Assembly (NCBI RefSeq): GCF_012927305.1
Contig: NZ_JABBGH010000003.1
Span: 930,001-994,000, forward strand
Length of the DNA stretch: 64,000 nt
Source: Hymenobacter polaris
GTDB taxonomy: Bacteria; Bacteroidota; Bacteroidia; Cytophagales; Hymenobacteraceae
Reading direction: 5' to 3'
Positions 32,618 through 39,934 of this stretch are shown here, one piece after another (positions within the stretch are counted from its first letter, which is position 1; each line of letters opens with the position of its first letter). Position numbers and translations under genes: made by a program. The notes below the pieces were generated by a model, which was given only the letters and a program-made list of their open reading frames with translations, was not told the origin of the DNA and did no database searches.

Positions 32618-32968
32618 TTAAGCGACTTTGCGCAGGGCCGGGCGCGTGAGCACCAGGGCTAGCTCTTCGGGGTGCTGGGCGAGGTTGCGCGCCTGCCAGG
32701 CCTGGATTTCCGAGAGCGGGATGCGCCAGCCGTGGGCCGTGCCGGTGGTGTCCACGTAGCGCAGCCGGCGGGTGTGGCTGGGGGCCAGGCGCAGGTAGGC
32801 GCGCACGGTGGCCGGGTCCAGGCTCAGCAGCTCGGCCACTTGCGGCACGGTGTACTGCGGGTCGGGCTGGGGCAGGGCGGCCGCCGCTTGCTGGGCGGCG
32901 CGCTCGGCGGCGTCGCGCACCAGCTGGGCCACGTCCAGGTTGTCGGGTAGCTGAAGGGAGAGCAGCAT
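32618..32968 (-). CDS. Helix-turn-helix phage protein (116 aa)
   Basis: Start ATG 32968. The C-terminal half holds a MerR/excisionase-type fold: YTVPQVAELLSLDPATVRAY, then a wing and 'GWRIPLSEIQAWQARNLAQ'. Such proteins act as excisionases or phage transcription regulators. A Cys-free, Ala-rich N-terminus is present. Position in the early operon is consistent with either role. Confidence 0.75.
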   Translation of the reverse strand: MLLSLQLPDNLDVAQLVRDAAERAAQQAAAALPQPDPQYTVPQVAELLSLDPATVRAYLRLAPSHTRRLRYVDTTGTAHGWRIPLSEIQAWQARNLAQHPEELALVLTRPALRKVA

Positions 32969-32979
32969 GAGAAAGAGGA

Positions 32980-33213
32980 TTAGGCTTGTTCGAGCACCCG
33001 CACCGGGTTGCCGGCCAGCAGCAGCGGCTCGGCGTAGTCGCGCTCCTGGCTGTAGTCGATGTCGAGCAGGCACCCGGTGGCGACGATGCTGGCCAGGATC
33101 GTGCGCAGGCAGGCGCCGGGGCGCCAGGCCCGGCGCACGGCCCGTAGCAGCTGCTCCAGCTCCTGCGGGTTGACGGGCTCGGGGGCGGGGGGAGGCGTGG
33201 TATCGACCTGCAT
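32980..33213 (-). CDS. Small phage protein (77 aa), unknown
   Basis: Start ATG 33213. Helical, with 'LEQLLRAVRRAWRPGACL' and 'GCLLDIDYSQERDYAEPLLL'. Tight spacing to the neighbours (4 and 11 bases). No function assigned. Confidence 0.5.
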   Translation of the reverse strand: MQVDTTPPPAPEPVNPQELEQLLRAVRRAWRPGACLRTILASIVATGCLLDIDYSQERDYAEPLLLAGNPVRVLEQA

Positions 33214-33217
33214 GAGT

Positions 33218-33649
33218 TTAGGCCGCTTTGCGCAGGTGCTGGGCCTGCTGGTTGGCGGGATACATGGGCACCACAATAGCTTCGGTCTGGCGCTCCAGGG
33301 CCAGGCACTCGGCCGAGTCGGTGAGGTCGATTTCGGTGAAGTAGCCCAGCGGAATGCCGGCAAACCAGCGCTCCACCTGGCCGGCCTCCGGAAAGCGCCG
33401 CGCCTGCCGTCCGGCGTAGGTGGTGCACTCGCTGGGCGAGGCCGGCACGTAGGCCAGTAGGCGCCAGAGCTGGCCCCGCGCGTCGAAGCAGGCGAGTTGG
33501 CCCAGCACCGGCAGCACCGTCCCGGCGGGGCGGCCGGCAAGGGGCTGCAGCAGGTGCAATAAGTCGGCTTCCTTAAAGCCATCTTGCAGATTATGAGACT
33601 CTTTGGGGTTGAGCGCCCCGCGAAGTGGAGGCAATAGGGTTTCAGCCAT
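33218..33649 (-). CDS. Phage early protein (143 aa), unknown
   Basis: Contains 'LPVLGQLACFDARGQLWRLL' and 'GIPLGYFTEIDLTDSAECL'. Not recognised. Second gene of the leftward early operon. Confidence 0.5.
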   Translation of the reverse strand: MAETLLPPLRGALNPKESHNLQDGFKEADLLHLLQPLAGRPAGTVLPVLGQLACFDARGQLWRLLAYVPASPSECTTYAGRQARRFPEAGQVERWFAGIPLGYFTEIDLTDSAECLALERQTEAIVVPMYPANQQAQHLRKAA

Positions 33650-33701
33650 CGTGCGAATGGTGGAGGTGGTTGGTAGGAAAGGGAGGGGAGGAATGCGGGG
33701 G

Positions 33702-33923
33702 CTAGGCGGCTTGCAGTTGGACCAGCGATTCGAGCACTTCAGTTACTGCCAGGTCCGAGGAAGCCCCGTTGAGCACGTTGTGAATCTTCTTGCTGCCCTT
33801 GGCCGTGTCGTACTCGGGTAGCTTTTGGATGACGAGCTGGGCGACGTCCTTCGGCAGCCGGCTCCGGATAGCCAGCACGCGCAGTTTGAGGTCGGTGGGG
33901 GTCGGATTTGGGGTCGGTGCCAT
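33702..33923 (-). CDS. Cro-like or early regulator (73 aa), tentative
   Basis: Start ATG 33923, directly opposite the CI-like repressor across the control region, where Cro lies in lambdoid phages. The segment 'YDTAKGSKKIHNVLNGASSD' followed by 'LAVTEVLESLV' resembles short Bacteroidota helix-turn-helix proteins with a '(K/R)IxNVLNG' turn. First gene of the leftward early operon. Confidence 0.55.
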   Translation of the reverse strand: MAPTPNPTPTDLKLRVLAIRSRLPKDVAQLVIQKLPEYDTAKGSKKIHNVLNGASSDLAVTEVLESLVQLQAA

Positions 33924-33971
33924 AAAAAATCTGGTGTACCTTTCTGTTGTTAGTGCTAGTGCTAGCAAATG

Positions 33972-34038
33972 TAGTCAACTATTACTCGTCTAGTCAATAG
34001 ATGGTTGACTTTTTAAGTACTAATATTGACTAGATGTG
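33972..34038. promoter_or_regulatory. Interleaved operator half-sites and repressor promoter
   Basis: Four half-sites: TAGTCAAC (33972-33979), TAGTCAAT (33991-33998), GTTGACT (34004-34010) and ATTGACTA (34025-34032). The first pairs with the third, the second with the fourth. TAGATGTG (34031-34038) is close to a TAnnTTTG -7 box for the repressor gene, with TTGACT about 20 bases upstream. Overlap of sites and promoter suggests autoregulation. Confidence 0.6.
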
Positions 34039-34043
34039 TATAA

Positions 34044-34925
34044 ATGACTGAGATAGAATCTTTTAAAATTCGCTTGGCACTTCTGCGCAAATCACGTGCA
34101 ATTAGCCAAGAAGAATTAGGGGCTCACTTGGGTCTCACTAAGAGCGCTATCTCATCTTTTGAGAAAGGAAAAAGCTTCCCAGCTCCGGAGAACTTATTGA
34201 GGTTAGCGCGTCGATTTAATGTCTCGGTAGACTACCTGTTGACTGGTAAGGAGTCGGTTGTAGACAGGAATTTGATTGACACGGAGGGCCAAGAAGAAAA
34301 TGACCAAAATTTTTCTTCGTATAAGGAGCCCACGTTAATAACTGAAGCTGCTAAGCCCCCTGTGACAGCCGAGCGCGGCGGGCGGCTGGAGGTGCTCACC
34401 GTGCAGGTGGGGCCCGATGGGGAAGAAAACATCGAGGTAGTAAACACACGGGCGGCCGCCGGCTACGCGCAGCACCGCGTGGAGCGGGAATACATCCGCA
34501 AGCTGCCTAGCTTCCGGCTGCCGGGGGCTCCCTATAACCAAGGCAGCTTTCGGGCCTTCCAAGTGGCCGGCGACTCCATGGAGCCCACCCTACGCGACGG
34601 CGACTGGCTTATCTGCCGGGCGGTAGAGAACTGGGGCCGCGACATGCGCGATAACCGGGTGTATGTGGTAGTGACCGAAGAAGACGTACTGGTAAAGCGC
34701 GTCATCAACCAATTCAACGAACGTGGGCAGCTGACGCTTGAATCCGACAACCGGGCCTTCGGGGTGCGCTTCCTGGATGGAGCGCTGGTAGGGGAGGTGT
34801 GGGAGGGCGTGGCCCGGCTCACGCGCAGCCTGGCGGGCCCTAGGGTCGATGTGCCCGACGAGCTGGCCCGCCACCGTGCTGATATAGCGGAACTCTTTGA
34901 GCGCCTTACCAAAGCCGGACTTTAA
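34044..34925 (+). CDS. CI-like phage repressor (HTH plus S24 peptidase)
   Basis: 293 aa. Residues about 8-60 form an XRE helix-turn-helix ('ISQEELGAHLGLTKSAISSF'). Residues about 145-155 contain AAAGYAQ, a likely Ala-Gly self-cleavage site. The S24/LexA catalytic Ser lies in GDSMEPTLRDGD, and the Lys in VLVKRVINQ. These are the features of a RecA-responsive lysogeny repressor. Divergent from the early operon and probably autoregulated through the sites at 33972-34038. Confidence 0.93.
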   Translation: MTEIESFKIRLALLRKSRAISQEELGAHLGLTKSAISSFEKGKSFPAPENLLRLARRFNVSVDYLLTGKESVVDRNLIDTEGQEENDQNFSSYKEPTLITEAAKPPVTAERGGRLEVLTVQVGPDGEENIEVVNTRAAAGYAQHRVEREYIRKLPSFRLPGAPYNQGSFRAFQVAGDSMEPTLRDGDWLICRAVENWGRDMRDNRVYVVVTEEDVLVKRVINQFNERGQLTLESDNRAFGVRFLDGALVGEVWEGVARLTRSLAGPRVDVPDELARHRADIAELFERLTKAGL

Positions 34926-34927
34926 TT

Positions 34928-35263
34928 ATGCTGACCGCACCTGCTACGCCACTGCCCGCCTACGACCAAGCCCAGGTCGATAAACGCTTCCTAGTCGAGC
35001 TTGACCGCCTACTCCAGGCCGGCGCCTTCACCTCCTACCGGGAATGGGGGCTGACGCTCGGAGTAAACCCGAACTACGTGGCCGCCATCGCCGCGGGCCG
35101 CTACCACTGCAACCTGAAGCTGCTCTACGACACGGTGCGCCACTTTCCCGGCTGCGACTTCAACTACGTGGTGTTCGGCTCGGCCATCTACGCCCGGCCC
35201 GAGCCGAAGGAGGCGCCCAAGCGGGCGCTCGGGCGCCGGACGAAAGCCCCTATTTCAACTTAA
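34928..35263 (+). CDS. Small HTH-like phage protein (111 aa)
   Basis: Starts two bases after the repressor stop, so it is co-transcribed. 'FTSYREWGLTLGVNPNYVAAI' then 'AAGRYHCNLKLLYDTVRHFPG' resembles an XRE-like helix-turn-helix. Basic C-terminus. May act as antirepressor, corepressor or second regulator. Confidence 0.6.
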   Translation: MLTAPATPLPAYDQAQVDKRFLVELDRLLQAGAFTSYREWGLTLGVNPNYVAAIAAGRYHCNLKLLYDTVRHFPGCDFNYVVFGSAIYARPEPKEAPKRALGRRTKAPIST

Positions 35264-35272
35264 AAAACGGCG

Positions 35273-35306
35273 CGCTCCCTGCCTAGGGACCGCGCTACAG
35301 GGAGCG
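35273..35306. terminator. Weak hairpin after the repressor operon
   Basis: CGCTCCCTG and CAGGGAGCG are inverted repeats with a 16-base loop but no T run. It lies ten bases after the last phage gene. Confidence 0.35.
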
Positions 35307-35431
35307 GTGGCCGCCGGCTGGCTCCCGACCTGGCTGCCGCCCAAAACCGACCCCAAAAATCATAAAATACCAATTATGAACAAGTTGCGCAAAGCTAAAC
35401 GCACCCAGGAGGGAGCGCTAATACTTAAGAG

Positions 35432-35460
35432 TGCCCGCCCTTACCGGCGGGCATTCTTTA
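35432..35460 (+). terminator. Intrinsic terminator before the tRNA
   Basis: TGCCCGCC and GGCGGGCA enclose a six-base loop, followed by TTCTTTATTT. It ends rightward transcription from the phage before the tRNA. Confidence 0.75.
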
Positions 35461-35522
35461 TTTATGATACCCTAGATGCCTTACCCGCCAGAAGCCAGTC
35501 CAGACCTATATTTGCAACCATT

Positions 35523-35599
35523 GGGGGATTAGCTCAGCTGGCTAGAGCGATTGCTCCGCAAGCAATAGGTCATCGGTTCGACTCCGATATTCTCCACCA
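35523..35599 (+). tRNA. tRNA-Ala, anticodon CGC by structure, with C at position 33
   Basis: Full cloverleaf with encoded CCA. The acceptor stem carries the G3:U70 pair that marks alanine tRNAs. The anticodon stem is ATTGC/GCAAT and the seven-base loop TCCGCAA, which places CGC at positions 34-36. Position 33 is C instead of the nearly universal T. T arm ATCGG/CCGAT with loop TTCGACT. Lies beside the prophage, so it may be an attachment site. Confidence 0.85.
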
Positions 35600-35634
35600 A
35601 AAAGGCCTTGCCGCTTGCGGCAAGGCCTTTTTGG
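35597..35634 (+). terminator. Strong terminator overlapping the tRNA CCA end
   Basis: An 18-bp perfect stem with a two-base loop (CCAAAAAGGCCTTGCCGC and its complement). The left arm starts with the CCA bases of the tRNA, so processing must precede or outcompete folding. Confidence 0.85.
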
Positions 35635-35674
35635 TGATAATGACCCCTAGGGAAGCCCGCTAGCAACTAGCTAG

Positions 35675-37750
35675 CTAGCGACCCACGGAGTACATTTTAT
35701 GCTGCGGGCCGGCCCCGGTAATCTTGACGGACTGCCAGCCGGTGGGCAGGGTGGTTTTGCGCTGCACGAGGCCTAGGGGCGTGATGTCGAGCCCGCCGAA
35801 GCCCATGAGCACGGCCTGCAATACGCCGCCCGCGCCAGTGGCGAAGTAGGGATTGGTGCCGCCTTTCGTTTCGGCCAGCACGCGGAAGGGCGGGAGCAGG
35901 TTGGGCAGGTAGGCATCCTGAAAGAAATGCTGGGCCTTGTCGCCGTTGCCGAGCCGGGCGTAGAGCAGCGCGAAAATGGCCTGCGTCATGGCCGGCGTGC
36001 CCTCGTTGGGTACCCGCGTTTCGTAGTACGTCAGGTCTTTGCGAATTTGGGCGGGGTCGGTAACCACCCCTAGGGGGTAGGCCAGCAGGTTAACGTCGCC
36101 CTGCTTGATGCCCTCGCCGTGGTAGGTAGCGTGCTCCTGAATGGTACCGTCGGGTAGGCGCAGAATTGGGATGTTCTGCGCCACCAGGGCCCAGTCGGGG
36201 TTGGCAGGCAGGCCCAGCAGGCGGGCGGCGGCGGCGGCGTTCTGCAGGTTTACGCGGGCGGCGCCGTTGGTGAAGGCATCGTTGTCTACGTTCTCGGCCC
36301 ACTCGTCGGAAGCCACCACGTTCTTGATGTCGTAGTGGCCGGGGCCGTTGCGCTCCACGCGGCTGGCCCAGAAGTCGGCCGTAGCCTGCAGAATGGGCCA
36401 GCCGGTCGAGCGCAACCAAGCTTTGTCTTGGCTCACGCAGTAGTATTGCCAGGCGGCCAGGGCCACGCAAGCCGAAATATGGTGCTCGAACGGGCCGCTG
36501 AGCGCCCAAACCGGCGTTTCCTCCACGCCCGTATCGGCGCTTTCCCACGGAAACATGGCGCCCTGGTAGCTGTGGGCCAGGGCATTGGCGCGAGCAGGCC
36601 CTAGGCGGCGGAAGCGGTATTCCACCAGTGACTTGGCGATTTCGGGGTGTAGCACCAGCAGGGCCGGGAACATCCAGGTGTCAGCATCCCAGAATACGTG
36701 GCCATTGTAGCCTAGGCCCGACAGGCCCATGGGCGAGGGCGAAAAGTCGGTGCCCGCCCGGCTGAAGCTGTAAAGGTGGTAGAGCATGCTGTGCACGTCC
36801 TGCTGGGCCTGCGCGTCGCCGGTTATCTGAATGTCACTTTTCCACAAGTCCTGCCAGGCCCGGCGGTGAAACTCCAGCAGGCGCTGCTTGCCTTCGAGGC
36901 GGGCAAAGATGGTCATGCGCTCGGCGGCGTTCAGCGGGTCGGGGTCGTGGGCCGAGGTGATGGTGGCGCCCGTCACACCGTAGCCGTAGGTCTGGCCCGC
37001 CTTCAACATTTTGCTGAACTTCATCAGGTGCATGTTGCTGTCCCACATCTCGTGGATGATGCGCGGTTCCTGGCCGTGGGGCTCCTCAAACAGGAAGCTG
37101 GTGCTGGCGCACAGCTGCAGCTTGCCGGTAGGGCTATTGGCCGTAGAGGTGAGCAGGCTAAGCGTGACGTGCGGGCGGTCAATCTCGTTGTAGTAGTTCT
37201 GGGCCTCGCGCAGGGCGTCGGGCGCCTCCATTACGCTGGCGGCCGTCAGGGCCAGGTCTTTCTTCGCCGCAATACTGATATCGAGCAGTACCGTGAAGGG
37301 CAGGTGGCGCAGGGCGTAGTAGGTGTAGGTAATGGTGGCCTTGTCCTGGTAGTCGAAAGTGGTGGTGAAGGCCGCCTGCTGCATATCGAGCTGCTGCCGA
37401 AAGTTGCGGGCGTCGCTGGCATTGAGGCGGTGGCCATCTATCTCCAGGTACATATTCAGCAGGTTGAAGCCGCTGAGGAAGTTACTGACCCGGCCGCGCC
37501 CATACTGGTCGTAGGCGCCGGCCAGCACCACGTTCTTCACCTTAAACGGCTCGGGCGACGACACAATACCCAAAATGCCGTTGGCTACCGTCACGCCGTA
37601 GTAATTGGCGGGGTCAATCTTATCGGCCGTGAGGCGCCAGGGGTCGGGTGCCTGCGCCTGGGCGCCTAGGGGCCAGCTAGCCAGCAAGAGCAGGCCAAGG
37701 TAGAGTAGCTTTTTCAACGGGCTGAGGGGTGGGAAATAGAAAGTAAGCAA
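35675..37750 (-). CDS. Secreted glycoside hydrolase family 65 protein
   Basis: 691 aa with a hydrophobic signal region ('KKLLYLGLLLLASWPLGAQA'). GH65 features: VFWDADTWMFP (about residues 345-355), catalytic acid Glu in 'SDEWAENVDNDAF', and KQGDVNLLAYPLG late on. GH65 members are alpha-glucoside phosphorylases (maltose, trehalose, kojibiose) or hydrolases. Export to the periplasm, where free phosphate is low, favours a hydrolase acting on a disaccharide; the substrate is not fixed by sequence. Divergent in direction from the GH13 gene but part of the same locus. Confidence 0.85.
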   Translation of the reverse strand: MLTFYFPPLSPLKKLLYLGLLLLASWPLGAQAQAPDPWRLTADKIDPANYYGVTVANGILGIVSSPEPFKVKNVVLAGAYDQYGRGRVSNFLSGFNLLNMYLEIDGHRLNASDARNFRQQLDMQQAAFTTTFDYQDKATITYTYYALRHLPFTVLLDISIAAKKDLALTAASVMEAPDALREAQNYYNEIDRPHVTLSLLTSTANSPTGKLQLCASTSFLFEEPHGQEPRIIHEMWDSNMHLMKFSKMLKAGQTYGYGVTGATITSAHDPDPLNAAERMTIFARLEGKQRLLEFHRRAWQDLWKSDIQITGDAQAQQDVHSMLYHLYSFSRAGTDFSPSPMGLSGLGYNGHVFWDADTWMFPALLVLHPEIAKSLVEYRFRRLGPARANALAHSYQGAMFPWESADTGVEETPVWALSGPFEHHISACVALAAWQYYCVSQDKAWLRSTGWPILQATADFWASRVERNGPGHYDIKNVVASDEWAENVDNDAFTNGAARVNLQNAAAAARLLGLPANPDWALVAQNIPILRLPDGTIQEHATYHGEGIKQGDVNLLAYPLGVVTDPAQIRKDLTYYETRVPNEGTPAMTQAIFALLYARLGNGDKAQHFFQDAYLPNLLPPFRVLAETKGGTNPYFATGAGGVLQAVLMGFGGLDITPLGLVQRKTTLPTGWQSVKITGAGPQHKMYSVGR

Positions 37751-37873
37751 GTGGGCAGCTGGGCGATTAGGCAGCTAAGTAGCTGCGGCTAAAATTGATA
37801 AGCAAGTAAAATGCAACTACTTGCCAACTAGCTTCTTAATGCCTTGAATAGGCAGTGGCAGAGACCCTAGGGC

Positions 37874-39562
37874 CTAGGCTGCCTGGATAGCCAGCACCCG
37901 CGCCTCAAAGGCCTCGTTGGGCAGGAAGGAGCGGTTTTTGACGCGAGTTTTGTAGGCGTACACGGTGTGGATGGAGTAGCCCAGGATGCGGCTAATCTGC
38001 TCGCTGTCGCTCACGCCCAGCCGGATAAGGGCGAAGATGCGCAGCTCGGTAGTCAGCAAGTTGTCGTCGGCCAACTGAATGCGGTCGGGCTCGGAAAACA
38101 GGGCGTTGAACTCGCGCACGAAGTTGGGGAACAAGTGAATAAAAACCGTGTCGAACCCTTTGAACAACTCGGCCCGCTCGGCCTTGATGTCGATGGCCTT
38201 TACCAGCTGCTGAGCGGCATTCAGCTGCTTGGTAGCCAGCAGGGTGCTCATCTTCTTCTGCAAAGCCTCCAGCTTGTCGAGGTAGCGCGAGGTATTGCTG
38301 AAGTAGTAGCCGATATACTCCTCTTTGATATGGTTGGCTTCGTTGAGGCCTTGATTTAGCGTTTGCAGCTGCTGGTTTAGCTCCTGCTGGCGAGCATTCA
38401 GACTCTGCTGCTGCTGATTAGTTTCGTGCAGCTCCTGGTTGGTGGCGGTGAGCAGGCGCCCCGCCTTTTTTAGGCGCTGCAATTGCACGTAGATAATAAA
38501 AGCAAAGGCCAGCAGCAGCGCAGCCAGCACCCCGATGGCCAGGGCATAGTGCTTGGCCTGCTGGCGCTGGCTTTCCACGATGTTGATTTTCTGGCCGTCG
38601 ATGCGGGCCGTAAGGCGCGACATCTGCACCAGCCGCTGCCGGGCCTTGAAGAAGGTGGCCATCTTGCGCGCCTCCGTGATGTAGTAGTAGGCGCGCTGCA
38701 AATCGCCTTGCTGATAGCAAAAATCCGAAATTCGAAATAGTGCAATTCCCTCTTTAGTAGCCGATTCTAGGTCGCCAATGGCCGCGCGCAGCATCAGCTG
38801 CCGCGCTATGTCGCGCTGGCCGGCCTCGTCGTAGAGCTTAGATAAACCGCTGGTATAGAGGGCCACTGCGTGCGGCGCTAGGGGCAGCTGCACCAGCAGC
38901 GCGTAGGCCTGCTGCCCGGCGCGCAAGTCGCCGCGCTGCTTGGCCTTGAACAGCTGCAGGGCCAGGTACGCCTCGGAGCCGGGCGGGTAGTACTGCGCTG
39001 CGCTATCGGCATAGGCCTGCGACTTGACCACGTAGAACCGCTGAAAATTCGTGTCAATCGCAAAATCAGCCAGCTCAGCATAGGTCATGCTGCATAGCTC
39101 GTAGTACTCGGCTCGGTTGCGCGCCGCTAACTGTCGCGGTCGAATAGCCTGTAGCGTGTCGAAGCATTCTTTAAATAAACCTGCCGAGCGCAACGTAAAG
39201 GCCAATTTCATGCGGGCAAGCTGTAGCTTGTCGGGACTGCGCAGCCGCCGCGCTAGCAGGCCCATCTGCTGCGCATACGCAAAAGCCGAATCGTACTTGA
39301 ATGTCTTGTATTCCTGGTGAATAAGTAAGGCTAAGTGGAAGCGCGCATTGTTGTCGGCTTCGGGCGAGTGAAACTCGGCAGTCAGCGTAGCTAGGCGGTC
39401 GAGACGCTGCCGGTCGAAGCTAGCTTGATGCGCCAGCGTTTGGTCGAGCACCAGCAGTAAGCTGTCGGTTTTGGCATCGAAGGACAAGCCAGGCCGCGCA
39501 CTTAGTAGACAGCAACAGGCAACAAGGAGCCGCGCAACCGGCAAAGGAAGGGTGAACGACAC
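37874..39562 (-). CDS. SusR-like TPR and DUF6377 transcription regulator
   Basis: 562 aa. N-terminal signal-like hydrophobic segment, then a helical repeat region (about 40-320) of TPR type, a transmembrane helix ('ALAIGVLAALLLAFAFIIYV', about 342-361), a Gln/Asn-rich coiled coil, and a C-terminal helix-turn-helix ('LGVSDSEQISRILGYSIHTV'). This is the layout of SusR-type regulators of Bacteroidota polysaccharide loci: ligand is sensed outside the membrane and transcription is controlled from the inner face. It faces the GH13-SusC-SusD genes across a shared intergenic region. Confidence 0.85.
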   Translation of the reverse strand: MSFTLPLPVARLLVACCCLLSARPGLSFDAKTDSLLLVLDQTLAHQASFDRQRLDRLATLTAEFHSPEADNNARFHLALLIHQEYKTFKYDSAFAYAQQMGLLARRLRSPDKLQLARMKLAFTLRSAGLFKECFDTLQAIRPRQLAARNRAEYYELCSMTYAELADFAIDTNFQRFYVVKSQAYADSAAQYYPPGSEAYLALQLFKAKQRGDLRAGQQAYALLVQLPLAPHAVALYTSGLSKLYDEAGQRDIARQLMLRAAIGDLESATKEGIALFRISDFCYQQGDLQRAYYYITEARKMATFFKARQRLVQMSRLTARIDGQKINIVESQRQQAKHYALAIGVLAALLLAFAFIIYVQLQRLKKAGRLLTATNQELHETNQQQQSLNARQQELNQQLQTLNQGLNEANHIKEEYIGYYFSNTSRYLDKLEALQKKMSTLLATKQLNAAQQLVKAIDIKAERAELFKGFDTVFIHLFPNFVREFNALFSEPDRIQLADDNLLTTELRIFALIRLGVSDSEQISRILGYSIHTVYAYKTRVKNRSFLPNEAFEARVLAIQAA

Positions 39563-39934
39563 GGGTGGGAAACGGCAAGAGTGGCAGGTACCGGCCTAGG
39601 GTAGGGGCGAAGCTCTACGCTAGGCGATGCTACAAGTATAGCGAATATAAGTGGGATAAAATGCAGTGTTTTGCCAATTTAATGCTTCTGGGTGCTTGAT
39701 ACTAAGCTGATATTATTTGGCTTAGTATATTGCATAGTATGCTGAATATCAGAAATTTTAATATTATAAAAATTAATATTTTTGATGCGGTGGCTGATAT
39801 GGCCCGTGGAGAATCGGAAGCGCCGAATTTCTTTGCGGCTACTAGTAGGTGCAATCGTTTGCAGTTTGTCCTAATCAGGCTGCTTTCTAGAGTCATTGTA
39901 CTAGTAGTCTTACCACGCGCTTTTTTCCCCACCC
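39563..39934. other. Divergent regulatory region between susR-like and GH13 genes
   Basis: 372 bases without a gene, AT-rich in the middle. It holds TATTTTTG at 39777-39784, a match to the TAnnTTTG -7 box for rightward transcription, and an inverted pair CTGATATT (39707-39714) and AATATCAG (39745-39752) that may bind the regulator. The leader of the GH13 mRNA would be about 145 bases. Confidence 0.5.

Noticed and set aside
35307..35663. Open frame of 118 codons after the phage repressor genes
   Set aside because: It runs straight through the tRNA and two terminators, so it is not a protein gene.
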